DNA of 64,000 nucleotides from JANPCX01 sp031431125 (GTDB lineage: Bacteria; Pseudomonadota; Gammaproteobacteria; Burkholderiales; Burkholderiaceae_C). Positions 33,196 to 42,198 of this stretch are shown piece after piece. The DNA is taken from NCBI GenBank assembly GCA_031431125.1, contig JANPCX010000056.1, positions 13,452 through 77,451 of the forward strand, written 5' to 3'. Position 1 is the first letter of the stretch. The number at the start of each line of letters is the position of its first letter. The notes under the pieces are model-generated. The model had not been told where the DNA came from. It was given only the letters and a program-made list of their open reading frames with translations, and did not search any database. The translations under genes were made by a program, and so were the position numbers.

Positions 33196-33223
33196 CCGAG
33201 ATCAACGAGATGGGCTGTGCGCA

Positions 33224-34246
33224 TCATTTCACCAGCGTCACCGCACGCCGATCGAGGGCGCGCAAGGGCTCGGGCCGAATCATGTCCAGAAAATCCGGCT
33301 GCGCTGCTGCTGGAAACTGCCCCTGGCGCTGGGACCACCTGGCTTGGGCTTCCAAGGTGGTGATCAAGGGCTGGTGCAGGCCCAGGGCGAAATCAAAATC
33401 ACCCCAAATGGCGTCCAGCATCTTCGGGTCAAATCGGGTACGTGCCGCCACGATGGCGCGCGCGCGCGCGGGATCGCTTTGAATCAAACGTTCGCCGCGC
33501 TGCACCGCACGCAGCAGTTTGGTCACGTCCGCATCGCTGGCACCGCTGCTGGCGGGCACACTGATCAAGTTGAAGGTAACCGTGAAGATTTTGGGGTTGG
33601 GCAGCACCACCCCTTTGTCGCCCAAGGCCTGCAAAGCACGGTAGCTGTTGGGTTGAAAGATGCTGGCGGCGTCGACCTCGTGGCGCAGCAGCGGCCCGAT
33701 GAGGTCTTTGGAATCCAACGGTACCAAAGTCACCTTGGAGGGATCGATGCTGTGAAACAGCAAAAACACATCGGCAAAGTACTGCGACGCCCCACCTTTG
33801 AGAATACCGATGCGTTTGCCCTTGAGGTCGGCCGGAGCCCGGATGCCGCTGTCGCTGCGGGCAATCAAACGATTCTCCCGAGGCGAGGTGGTGACGGTGG
33901 CCACCACGCCCAATGGCTTTTGTTCGAAACCGGCGGCCACGATACTGGCGTCAGTCACCGTGGCGAAATGCGCCTCACCGTCGGTCAGGTGTTTCATGCA
34001 CCGAAGGCCGTTAACGCAGTCAATCACCTTGAGCTGCAGGCCCTCCGCCGCGAAGTACCCTTCCGCATCCGCAATGAGTACCGGTGCCGTATGAGGCAGT
34101 GTGGCGACAGCCAGGGTCAATGGTGCGGTCTGTGCGAAAGCAGCCGTCAGACTCAGCATGGTCAGAGAAACCGCGCCGACGCGCCAAAGACGGCCGTGCC
34201 GGCTTGAAGGGCCGTAGTCGTGAGAGTTAGACGACGATGTTTTCAA
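33224..34246 (-). CDS. NMT1/SsuA-type periplasmic binding protein (copy A)
   Basis: The protein has 340 residues, with a longer N-terminus before the signal core VSLTMLSLTAAFA. The TTG at 34246 is chosen because AGGAG lies 7 nt upstream of it. The fold and motifs match copy B (LPHTAPVLIADAEGYFAAEGL, GKRIGILKGGASQYFADVF) and the C-terminal 17 residues are identical. The two differ around the central hinge region, so they may bind different ligands. It is the second gene of the operon, 48 nt after the REC-GGDEF gene and 28 nt before copy B. No ABC permease is present in the window. Confidence 0.85.
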   Translation of the reverse strand: MKTSSSNSHDYGPSSRHGRLWRVGAVSLTMLSLTAAFAQTAPLTLAVATLPHTAPVLIADAEGYFAAEGLQLKVIDCVNGLRCMKHLTDGEAHFATVTDASIVAAGFEQKPLGVVATVTTSPRENRLIARSDSGIRAPADLKGKRIGILKGGASQYFADVFLLFHSIDPSKVTLVPLDSKDLIGPLLRHEVDAASIFQPNSYRALQALGDKGVVLPNPKIFTVTFNLISVPASSGASDADVTKLLRAVQRGERLIQSDPARARAIVAARTRFDPKMLDAIWGDFDFALGLHQPLITTLEAQARWSQRQGQFPAAAQPDFLDMIRPEPLRALDRRAVTLVK

Positions 34247-34294
34247 AGGTGGTCTCCTGGCGATGGGGTTGTGCGTGGCTCTGGTGTCGCGACG

Positions 34295-35299
34295 CTAGTG
34301 CGCGGACGGAGTACAGCGGGTGGCCAAGTCAGGCTCGTTCGCATCATCAATACCGAGTGCCCAAACCTGTGCCCGTCCCGCTTTTTTGGCGCAGTAGAGA
34401 GCGGCATCGGCCGCACGCAGCAAATCGTCGGCGCGCGAAATGGGCGTGGCTGCCTCGAAGCGGGAATCGACACCATCGGCCACCCAACCGCCGCTGTTCA
34501 CATCGAAGGTGGACACACCCACACTCAGTGTCACATTCGCCCCCACAGCAGAGGCGCCATGCGGCAAAGCCAGTTGCTGCATGGCTGCCATCAAGGCATG
34601 GGCCACCACGGCAGCGCCCGCTGCGTCGGTGGCGGGCAGCACCATCACAAACTCTTCGCCGCCGTAACGCGCTGCCAAGTCAGCAGGCCGTTTGCTGACC
34701 GATTGCAGCGCCCGTGCCACTTGGCGCAAACATTTGTCGCCCAGTTGGTGACCATGGTGGTCATTGAAGGCTTTGAAGAAATCCACATCTGCCAACAGAA
34801 GAGAAAGTGGCTGCCCAGAGCGCCGGGCGCGTTGCCATTCGATGAAGAGGGTGTCGTCAAACAGCCGCCGATTGGCAATACCGGTGAGGCCATCCAGTGT
34901 GGCCAAACGGCGTAACTCTTCGGTGAGGTGGCGCACTTTGAGCTGGGTATTGACGCGAGCCCGCACCACCTCGGGCAGCATGGGCTTGCTGATGAAATCG
35001 GCTGCGCCCATCTTCAGTGCCGCCACCTCAAAGTCGGGTGTGCTGTGGCTGGTGACAAAAATCACGGGCACCTCGGACAGCACCGGGTCGGCCTTCAGTG
35101 CCTGGCAAACATCAAAACCGCTCATGCCCTGCATTTCGGCGTCCAGCAGAACCAGGTCGGGCACGGTCGCACGAGCCAGACGCAGGGCGTCCGGTCCATT
35201 GGTGGCGAAACGCTGGTCGGCGTAGGACGACAAGATGCTGCTGAGCACTTGGATGGTGCCGGGGTCGTCATCCACCAGCAGCAGGCGTGGTTCGGTCAT
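34295..35299 (-). CDS. Response regulator with GGDEF domain (diguanylate cyclase)
   Basis: The protein has 334 residues. The N-terminal receiver domain has RLLLVDDDPG, the phosphorylated Asp in LVLLDAEMQGMSGF and Lys in ISKPM. The GGDEF domain starts LATLDGLTGIANRR, and the active motif is RYGGEEF. RPAD, exactly five residues before GGEEF, forms an intact inhibitory I-site, so it should make cyclic di-GMP and be feedback-inhibited. I chose the ATG at 35299. It is the first gene of the four-gene signalling operon with two binding proteins and the hybrid kinase, and is a plausible phosphorelay output. The 35300-35506 region upstream holds its promoter, but I see no clear elements. Confidence 0.9.
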   Translation of the reverse strand: MTEPRLLLVDDDPGTIQVLSSILSSYADQRFATNGPDALRLARATVPDLVLLDAEMQGMSGFDVCQALKADPVLSEVPVIFVTSHSTPDFEVAALKMGAADFISKPMLPEVVRARVNTQLKVRHLTEELRRLATLDGLTGIANRRLFDDTLFIEWQRARRSGQPLSLLLADVDFFKAFNDHHGHQLGDKCLRQVARALQSVSKRPADLAARYGGEEFVMVLPATDAAGAAVVAHALMAAMQQLALPHGASAVGANVTLSVGVSTFDVNSGGWVADGVDSRFEAATPISRADDLLRAADAALYCAKKAGRAQVWALGIDDANEPDLATRCTPSAH

Positions 35300-35506
35300 G
35301 GTGTGGGGCTGTTGGGCGACAGCAGTGGCAAGAAACACATTCAACCTAGATCCGGCAGTTGGACGCGCCCGAGTGGGCTGTGATTCGGGGTGATAGCAAG
35401 GCGCGAAGCAGGTCTTCAATCCACAGCAATGTAGCCCACCCAACCCCCACCGCGACCCGTGGTTTACCTGTGTGGTTTGGCAGGGTGTGTTCTAAACGAC
35501 CGAAAC

Positions 35507-37105
35507 TCAATCTCGGGCCAAGCCCGGTGTCGCAGCCAACAAGGCCTGGGCGTAAGCCGTCTGTGGCGCGTTGAACAAGGCCTCGACATCGCTCTCTTCC
35601 ACGATCGAACCATCCTTCATCACCAGCACCCGGTGCGCCATGGCGCGGATCACGGCCAGGTCGTGGCTGATGAAGAGGTAACTCATGGCGTAGCGCTTTT
35701 GCAAGTCGGCGAGCAGGGCCAGCACCTGCTGCTGCACTGACACGTCGAGTGCAGAGGTGGGTTCGTCCAACACCAAAATTTCCGGGCGCAGCACCACGGC
35801 GCGGGCAATGGCGATACGTTGGCGCTGGCCGCCGGAAAACTCATGTGGGTAACGCGACAGCAAGTTGGTGGTGCCCGAGTTTTCACTCAGACTCACCTCC
35901 TCCAACATCGCCACGACCCGTGCCTCGCGCTGTGCACGACTCAAATCAGGGTGGTGCAGCTCCAGCCCCTCTTCCACGATTTGGCCCACGGTGCGGCGCG
36001 GGCTGAGCGAGGCAAACGGGTCTTGAAACACCACCTGCATGCGTTTGCGCATGGCCCGCAACGCGGTGTTGCTGGCGTTGTCGATGCGCTCGCCGCCCAG
36101 TTGCACTTCGCCGCCCACCATGGGCTGCAGCGCGAGCAAGGCCATGGCCAAGGTGGTTTTGCCCGATCCTGATTCACCCACCAGCCCCAAGGTTTCACCA
36201 CGGCGCACCTGCACCGACACCTGGCGCACCGCATCCACATGGTGTTTTTTGAACCAACCCTCGGAGCGGCTGAAACGCACGGCCACATCCTTGCCTTGCA
36301 GCAACACCGGAGCGTCTGCGGCCACCTCGGCCACCACACGTTGGGGGCGGCTGGCGAGCAGGCGTTTGGTGTAGGCATGCTGAGGGTTGGCAAAAACGGT
36401 CGCCGTCTCACCCACTTCAACAAGATGCCCTTTTTCCATCACGCCCACGCGGTGCGTAAAACGGCGTACCAGATTCAGGTCGTGGGTGATGAAAAGCAGG
36501 GCCATGCCGAACTCGCGCTGCAGGTCGTCGAGTAAGGCCAAAATTTGGGTTTGCACCGTGACGTCCAGCGCCGTCGTGGGCTCGTCACAAATCAAGAGCT
36601 CAGGCCGGCAAGCCAAGGCCATGGCGATCATGGCGCGCTGGCGCTGGCCACCCGACAGCTGGTGCGGGTAAGCGTCAACACGCCGCTCGGGCTCCGGGAT
36701 GCCGGTGCGCGCCAACCACTCAATCGCTTTTGTCTTCGCCGCATTTTTGTGCAGCCCTTGGTGCAGGCGCAGCACCTCGGCAATCTGGTTGCCCACGGTG
36801 TACAGCGGGTTCAGCGCCGTCATCGGCTCTTGAAAAATCATGCCGACACGGGCACCGCGCACGCCACGCATTTGGCGTTCGCTGTAGGCCATGAGGTCGT
36901 CGCCCGCAAGGCGAATCGCCCCCGAAGTCTGTGCGCCTTCCACCAAACGAAGAATCGACAAGGCCGTGATCGACTTGCCCGAGCCCGACTCGCCCACCAG
37001 CCCAAACTTTTCACCCGCGGTGACGCTGAACGAGACATCGTTCACCACCGTACTCGCGCCGAAACGCACGTTCAAACGATCAATGTCGAGCAAAGACTGC
37101 GTCAT
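35507..37105 (-). CDS. yejF: Peptide ABC transporter, fused double ATPase YejF
   Basis: The protein has 532 residues: two complete ABC ATPase domains of the oligopeptide type in one chain. Walker A motifs are GESGSGKS and GESGSGKT, signatures are LSGGQRQRAMIA and FSGGQRQRIAIA, and Walker B motifs are LLICDEPTTALD and LVLDEPTSALD. The fusion, instead of separate D and F subunits, is typical of YejF. The ATG at 37105 overlaps the yejE stop by 4 nt. It powers the import of peptides, such as microcin C-like compounds, through YejB/YejE. It is the last gene of a yejABEF operon. Confidence 0.92.
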   Translation of the reverse strand: MTQSLLDIDRLNVRFGASTVVNDVSFSVTAGEKFGLVGESGSGKSITALSILRLVEGAQTSGAIRLAGDDLMAYSERQMRGVRGARVGMIFQEPMTALNPLYTVGNQIAEVLRLHQGLHKNAAKTKAIEWLARTGIPEPERRVDAYPHQLSGGQRQRAMIAMALACRPELLICDEPTTALDVTVQTQILALLDDLQREFGMALLFITHDLNLVRRFTHRVGVMEKGHLVEVGETATVFANPQHAYTKRLLASRPQRVVAEVAADAPVLLQGKDVAVRFSRSEGWFKKHHVDAVRQVSVQVRRGETLGLVGESGSGKTTLAMALLALQPMVGGEVQLGGERIDNASNTALRAMRKRMQVVFQDPFASLSPRRTVGQIVEEGLELHHPDLSRAQREARVVAMLEEVSLSENSGTTNLLSRYPHEFSGGQRQRIAIARAVVLRPEILVLDEPTSALDVSVQQQVLALLADLQKRYAMSYLFISHDLAVIRAMAHRVLVMKDGSIVEESDVEALFNAPQTAYAQALLAATPGLARD

Positions 37106-38154
37106 GATTTGCGGGTGTCGAAAGCGTCGCGCAAAGCGTCGCCGATGAAAGTGAGCAGCAGCATGGTGAGCACCAGCAGCAAGAAAGTGGGGACGATGAT
37201 CCACCAGGCATCTAAGTTGTTTTTTCCTTGGCGCAGCAGTTCGCCCAGTGAAGGCACCGAAGGCGGAACACCCAGGCCCAAAAAGTCCAAGGAGGTCAGC
37301 GCCAAGATGGCCCCGCTCATGCGAAACGGCAAGAAGGTGATGATGGGTGTGAGCGAGTTCGGCAGCACATGGCGCCACATGATTTGGCGGTTGGACAAAC
37401 CCAGGGCCCGGGACGCTTTCACGTACTCCAAACCCCGGTTGCGCAGAAACTCGGCGCGCACATAGTCGGACAAACCCACCCAGCCAAAGAGGCTCAGTAA
37501 CACCAACAGCAAGAGCAGCGAGGGCTCGAAGATGGAGGCGAAGATGATGAGCAAGTACAGCTCAGGAATGGCCGTCCAAATCTCAATGAAACGCTGCAAG
37601 AACAAATCCACCTTGCCACCGAAATACCCTTGCAATGCGCCCGCCAGAACACCTATCAAGGTGCCTGTCAGCGTCAGCGCCAAAGCAAACCAAATGCTCA
37701 CCCGAAAACCGTAGAGCAAACGTGCCAGCACATCGCGGCCGTAGCGGTCGGTGCCCAACAGGTTGTCCGCATTCGGGCCCACCGGGCTGTCTTTGGGATT
37801 GAAGTAGTTCACCGACGTCGCAGAATGCGGGTTGAGCGTGATCCAAGCGTTGTTGCCGCCCGCCTTGAACTGCTCGGTGATGTAGGGGTCTTTCCAATCA
37901 GTGGGTGTGCCGAAGTCGCCGCCGAGCGCGGTTTCTGGGGGGTTGCTCACTATGGGGAACATCCACTGGCCCTGAAACTTCGCGGCCAAGGGTTTGTCGT
38001 TGCTGATGAGTTCGGCACAAGTGCTGAGCAACAGCATGGCCACGAACAAGTACAAGGACCACATACCCAAACGGTTGCGTTTAAAGCGAACCCAGGCCCG
38101 CTGATTGGGTGACAAAGGTCGAGTTGGCGCGGCAGTGGGACGGTTGTTGACCAT
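37102..38154 (-). CDS. yejE: Peptide ABC transporter permease YejE
   Basis: The protein has 350 residues, an OppC-type permease. The N-terminal region SPNQRAWVRFKRNRLGMWSL, the long periplasmic loop after TM1, and the LLGTDRYGRDVLARLLYGFR motif are characteristic of this family. Five or six hydrophobic helices follow, and the EAA-like coupling loop is about at YVRAEFLRNRGLEYVKASRALG. I chose the ATG at 38154; it starts 4 nt after the yejB stop. It forms the transmembrane pore with YejB and is part of the peptide import operon. Confidence 0.92.
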   Translation of the reverse strand: MVNNRPTAAPTRPLSPNQRAWVRFKRNRLGMWSLYLFVAMLLLSTCAELISNDKPLAAKFQGQWMFPIVSNPPETALGGDFGTPTDWKDPYITEQFKAGGNNAWITLNPHSATSVNYFNPKDSPVGPNADNLLGTDRYGRDVLARLLYGFRVSIWFALALTLTGTLIGVLAGALQGYFGGKVDLFLQRFIEIWTAIPELYLLIIFASIFEPSLLLLLVLLSLFGWVGLSDYVRAEFLRNRGLEYVKASRALGLSNRQIMWRHVLPNSLTPIITFLPFRMSGAILALTSLDFLGLGVPPSVPSLGELLRQGKNNLDAWWIIVPTFLLLVLTMLLLTFIGDALRDAFDTRKS

Positions 38155-38158
38155 GGTC

Positions 38159-39214
38159 TCAATGCCCCACGGACGAAAACTGCACGCGGGGATCGACAGC
38201 CACATAGAGCAAGTCCGACACCAGCTTGACCACCAACCCAATCAGCGTGAACAAGTAGAGCGAGCCCAGCACCACCGGGTAGTCGCGCCGCACCACGGCC
38301 TCATAGGACAACAAACCCAAACCATCGAGCGAGAACAAGGTTTCAATCAACAGCGAGCCCGCGAAAAACGCGCCGACAAAAGCAGCGGGAAAACCTGTCA
38401 CCAATGGGATAAGGGCATTGCGAAAGATATGTTTGTAAAGCACCTGCTGTTGCGAAAGCCCTTTGGCACGGGCAACCAACACATACTGTTTTCTGATCTC
38501 TTCCACGAAGGTGTTTTTGGTGAGCAAGGTGGTGACTGCAAAACTGCCCAGCACCATGCAAATCAAGGGCAAGGTCAGGTGCCAGAAATAGTCAGCAATA
38601 CGCGCAGGCCAAGACAGAGAGGCCCAGTTGTCGGACGTCAAGCCGCGCAGCGGAAACCAGTCCAAAAAGGTGCCGCCCGCAAAAAACACGATCAAGAGCA
38701 AGCCCAATACAAAACCAGGGATGGCATAACCCAAGAGTACAAAACCCGTGGTGACCACATCGAACCGCGAGCCCTCGCGCACCGCCTTGAGAACACCCAG
38801 CGGCACCGAAATCAAATACGACAGCAAGAAAGTCCACACGCCCAAACTGATGGACACCGGCAGCTTCTCTTTGATAAGGGTCCACACGTCTTTGTTGTGC
38901 CGAAAGCTGCGCCCCAGATCGAACTGCAAGAAATTCTTCAACATTTCAAAGTAACGCACATGGGCTGGCTTGTCGAAGCCATAGAGGGCTTTGAGCTCGG
39001 CAAGCTGTTTGGCGTCGGTGTCACGTTGCGCGCGGTAGCCGCCCGTGCGCGGCCCGCCATCCCCCTGTGTGGCCGCTTTGGCTTCCGCCATGAGTTGCTC
39101 CACGGGGCCGCCAGGCACAAACTGAATCACCACAAAAGTGATGGTCAGCGCGCCCAACAGCGTGGGCACCATCAGCAAAATCCGCTTCAGTACATAGGAC
39201 CACATCGTGTTCAT
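38159..39214 (-). CDS. yejB: Peptide ABC transporter permease YejB
   Basis: The protein has 351 residues, an OppB-type permease. It starts with a hydrophobic helix (YVLKRILLMVPTLLGALTITF) and FVPGGPVEQ, then a soluble region with LKALYGFDKP. The family signatures SISLGVWTFLLSYLISVPLG and YVLVARAKGLSQQQVLYKH (coupling loop) follow. About six membrane helices are seen. ATG 39214 is chosen; ATG 39205 is an alternative three codons downstream. It lies 14 nt after yejA and 4 nt before yejE. Confidence 0.92.
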   Translation of the reverse strand: MNTMWSYVLKRILLMVPTLLGALTITFVVIQFVPGGPVEQLMAEAKAATQGDGGPRTGGYRAQRDTDAKQLAELKALYGFDKPAHVRYFEMLKNFLQFDLGRSFRHNKDVWTLIKEKLPVSISLGVWTFLLSYLISVPLGVLKAVREGSRFDVVTTGFVLLGYAIPGFVLGLLLIVFFAGGTFLDWFPLRGLTSDNWASLSWPARIADYFWHLTLPLICMVLGSFAVTTLLTKNTFVEEIRKQYVLVARAKGLSQQQVLYKHIFRNALIPLVTGFPAAFVGAFFAGSLLIETLFSLDGLGLLSYEAVVRRDYPVVLGSLYLFTLIGLVVKLVSDLLYVAVDPRVQFSSVGH

Positions 39215-39228
39215 TCGCCTATTGTTCT

Positions 39229-41103
39229 TTAGCGCACCGCGCCATCTTTGATCCACCAGGTGGTGACGGCCCAAGGAGGGTCTTCAGAGGATGGGCTCTC
39301 CAAACTGAAGTATTTGGGCCGAATGGCGGGCATGCCAAAACGATTCCAGTAAGAGGCTGGTTCATCCGCGGTGTATACGTCGGGCACTTGCCAGTGGCTC
39401 CACATCACGATGCGGTCCAGCGCCCGGGCGGCATCACGCAACTGAGCCAAGGTGGCGGCTTCGCTCATGACTTGCACGAGGTGGTCGATGGCGGGGCTCT
39501 TCACACCGCGGTAATTGCCGTTGCCCTTCTCGTCCGCAGCCTTGCTGCCATATTGTTGTTTCAAGACCTGTGCATTGGGCAAGTTGAAAGGGCCTGTGGC
39601 CAGGGTGACCACATCAAAGTCGTGTTCGTCCAATCGGTTGCGAAAAAGCGCGAAGTCCACCACCCGAATGTTCATGCGTATGCCGAGCTTGCGCAGATTG
39701 CCCTGCCACATGGGCGGCCTGGGGTCTTCATCACGGGTGGTGAGGTATTCAAACTCAAAGGCTTCACCTTTGGCGTTGCGCAAGAGGCCGTCAGGAGCCA
39801 ACTTCCAACCCGCCTCTTCCAGCAAGCCTCGTGCTTTGAGCAAATTGGCTCGAAGCTGTTGGGGTTGCAGCCCAGTCTCCGGTGCGCGGTAGGGTGGACC
39901 AAAGACTTCTTTGGGCAGCTGGTCGCGGAAAGGCTCCAACAGTTTCAACTCTCCTTCGGATGGCAGTCCTTCGGCGGCGAACTCCGAATTGTTGAATACG
40001 CTGTTGGCACGCTTGCGCAGTTTGAGTTTGTTGGCGTAGTCAAAGTCGTACGCGTGGGCCAAAGCAAAACGCACCCGAGCGTCTTGAAACAACAGACGAC
40101 GCAGATTGACGACGTGGGACTGCAAGCCCTGGCCGGTTTGTGTTTCGAACAAATCTTTCAAGATGCGGCCATCGCGCCACTTGGGGCCTTGGTGCTGGCG
40201 CGCCCAGCCGCTGGCCACGTACTCGCGATAGAGATCGAACTCGCCCGCTTTGAAAGCCTCGCGTGCGACGGGTTCGTCCAGGTAGTAGCGGTAGACCACA
40301 CGCTCAAAGTTGAAAAAACCGCGTCGCACGGAGAGGTCACGGCCCCAGTAGTTGGGCAAGCGCTCGAACTCAATGCGCCGCCCTGAATCCACCTCGGCGA
40401 TTTTGTAGGGCCCGGTTCCGATTGGATATTCAGTGATGACCTCATCAAACTTCTTGCCCGTGCCCCATTTTTTGGAGAACACGGTGAGACCAGCGGCGGT
40501 GAACAGGGCGTCGTTGGTGGGCTCGTTGAGATCAAAGCGCACCGTCAGGCGGTCCAGCACAACCACCGCCTTGATCACGCCCAAGGCGGCACGCAATGCT
40601 GGTGCCGCTTGTTTGCTGGACTGCTGGGTGTAGCTGTACTTCACATCGTCGGCAGTCACAGGATCGCCATTGTGAAAACGCGCCAAGGGGTTGAGTCGAA
40701 AGGTGATGGCCGTTTTTCCAGGGGCAATGAGCATTTCTTGCGCCAGCAAACCGTACATGGTTTGCGGCTCATCGCTCGAACCCATGGCCAGCGGTTCCAG
40801 CAAAAACATCGTGACCCCCGCGGGCGCACTGCCTTTGACGGTATAGGGGTTGAATTTGTCAAAACTGGTCCGGCGGTCCGGGTTGCGTAAATACAAAGTG
40901 CCGCCTTTGGGCGCATCCGGATTCACATACTCAAAGTGCGAAAAACCTTTGGGGTATTTGGGTTCGCCATAGGCTGCATAGGCATGCACCCACTGTCCTT
41001 CTGCGCTGCGGGCCGACGCAGTAAAAAACAAAAGCGCCGACACCAGAACGGCACAACAAATACGAAAAGGTGGGGTCAACATCTTCAGTGTCATGACGCG
41101 CAT
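39229..41103 (-). CDS. yejA: Extracellular peptide-binding protein YejA (SBP family 5)
   Basis: The protein has 624 residues. A signal peptide spans roughly residues 1-30 (CCAVLVSALLFFTASARSA). The mature protein begins with HAYAAYGEPKYPKGFSHF, typical of YejA. Family 5 features are TFRLNPLARFHNGDPVTADDVKYSY and YPIGTGPYKIAEVDSGRRIEFERL. It captures peptides in the periplasm for YejB/YejE. I prefer the ATG at 41103 (MRVMTLK), with ATG 41094 possible. The gene abuts the AEC transporter gene (stop at 41105), so the whole set could be co-transcribed from further upstream. Confidence 0.92.
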   Translation of the reverse strand: MRVMTLKMLTPPFRICCAVLVSALLFFTASARSAEGQWVHAYAAYGEPKYPKGFSHFEYVNPDAPKGGTLYLRNPDRRTSFDKFNPYTVKGSAPAGVTMFLLEPLAMGSSDEPQTMYGLLAQEMLIAPGKTAITFRLNPLARFHNGDPVTADDVKYSYTQQSSKQAAPALRAALGVIKAVVVLDRLTVRFDLNEPTNDALFTAAGLTVFSKKWGTGKKFDEVITEYPIGTGPYKIAEVDSGRRIEFERLPNYWGRDLSVRRGFFNFERVVYRYYLDEPVAREAFKAGEFDLYREYVASGWARQHQGPKWRDGRILKDLFETQTGQGLQSHVVNLRRLLFQDARVRFALAHAYDFDYANKLKLRKRANSVFNNSEFAAEGLPSEGELKLLEPFRDQLPKEVFGPPYRAPETGLQPQQLRANLLKARGLLEEAGWKLAPDGLLRNAKGEAFEFEYLTTRDEDPRPPMWQGNLRKLGIRMNIRVVDFALFRNRLDEHDFDVVTLATGPFNLPNAQVLKQQYGSKAADEKGNGNYRGVKSPAIDHLVQVMSEAATLAQLRDAARALDRIVMWSHWQVPDVYTADEPASYWNRFGMPAIRPKYFSLESPSSEDPPWAVTTWWIKDGAVR

Positions 41104-41104
41104 G

Positions 41105-42103
41105 CTAACCAAGCCCGTTCCCTGCACCAAGCAACCAGGCCAAAAAGCTGAACGTCACAAAGGCGAGCACCGTGCTGGCCATGATGATGCGGGCCACACG
41201 ACCGTTGTCTGCCCCATAACGTTCCGCCAGCAAGGACACATTGCTGGCGCTGGGCAAAGCCGCCGCCAGCACCAGCACGGTCAAACCAAAGGACGACACA
41301 GGCAGACCCAAGGCCCTCGCCATCCACCCCACAAGCAACACCAAAAGCGGGTGCAGCAGCAGTTTGATCAAGGCCACAGGAAGAAAATGGCGCGGTGGCG
41401 TTTGGGTGTGGCTGTGCTGACCGGAACGCCAGAGCACCGCGCCGATGGTGAACAGGGCCACCGGCGAGGCAGCATCGGCCAGCATCTTGATCACTTGGGC
41501 CACCGGGCCAGGCACGGTGACGTTCAGTGCCGCCACCGCTGCGCCCAAGGCAATGGCCCAGGGCAAGGGGTTGGTCATGGCACCGCGCAGCGAGCGCGTG
41601 ACCGTGTGCCAGGTGTTGCCTGCGCCGACCGCGCCACTGCTGGGCTGGACTTGGGCCAGGGCGATGCACAGGGTGCTGGTGAGAATCAAGTCGACGAGCA
41701 CGGTGCCGATCACCGGTCCGGCCGCCGCTTGCCCCAGCAGGGCAACGAGCAAGGGCACGCCCATGAATCCGGTGTTGGGGAAGGCGGCTACCAGGGCGCC
41801 GAAGGCAGCATTTTTCAGGTCCACACCCTGCTCGCTCTCATGAAGACGCCAAGTGAGCATCACGGTGAAAAACACCATCACCAAAGCGCAAACGGCGTAG
41901 ATGCCGATGAGCACGGGGTCGATCAACTGTGCAAAAGGCATGCTGGAGCCAAAACGAAACAGCAGGCAAGGCAGTGCAAAGAAAAGCACGAACACGTTCA
42001 GACCCGGGATGGCTGCTTCGGGCAGGACACGCTGCTGGGCGGCGAGGTAGCCGCACAGCACCAGGGCAAAGAAGGGGACGGTGACGGAAAGAATGGCTTG
42101 CAT
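41105..42103 (-). CDS. AEC-family transporter (auxin efflux carrier-like)
   Basis: The protein has 332 residues and about ten hydrophobic helices in two repeats, as in the AEC family. The N-terminal VPFFALVLCGYLAAQQRVLP, the FFALPCLLF segment and AAFPNTGFMGVPLLVALLG are typical. The late LAAALPSASNVSLLAERYG carries the second conserved repeat. AEC members export or exchange organic acids such as malate or malonate; the cargo here is unknown. I chose the ATG at 42103; TTG 42109 is possible. It ends 1 nt before the yejA start and is upstream of the yej operon on the same strand. Confidence 0.87.
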   Translation of the reverse strand: MQAILSVTVPFFALVLCGYLAAQQRVLPEAAIPGLNVFVLFFALPCLLFRFGSSMPFAQLIDPVLIGIYAVCALVMVFFTVMLTWRLHESEQGVDLKNAAFGALVAAFPNTGFMGVPLLVALLGQAAAGPVIGTVLVDLILTSTLCIALAQVQPSSGAVGAGNTWHTVTRSLRGAMTNPLPWAIALGAAVAALNVTVPGPVAQVIKMLADAASPVALFTIGAVLWRSGQHSHTQTPPRHFLPVALIKLLLHPLLVLLVGWMARALGLPVSSFGLTVLVLAAALPSASNVSLLAERYGADNGRVARIIMASTVLAFVTFSFLAWLLGAGNGLG

Positions 42104-42172
42104 GGACAAGGCGCTGGGGTTGCAACACGGGGCCGGATTTCACTTCACACACCCGATGCCGCCCCCAAATGT

Positions 42173-42197
42173 AGCGGCCGCAGCGTCGCGGCTCGCT
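42173..42197 (-). terminator. Hairpin just after the LysR gene
   Basis: AGCG-A-GCCGC pairs with GCGGC-CGCT on the minus strand with a one-base bulge, immediately after the LysR stop at 42199. There is no T-run, so this is only a possible terminator. It lies in the 95-nt gap before the AEC gene. Confidence 0.35.
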
Positions 42198-42198
42198 T

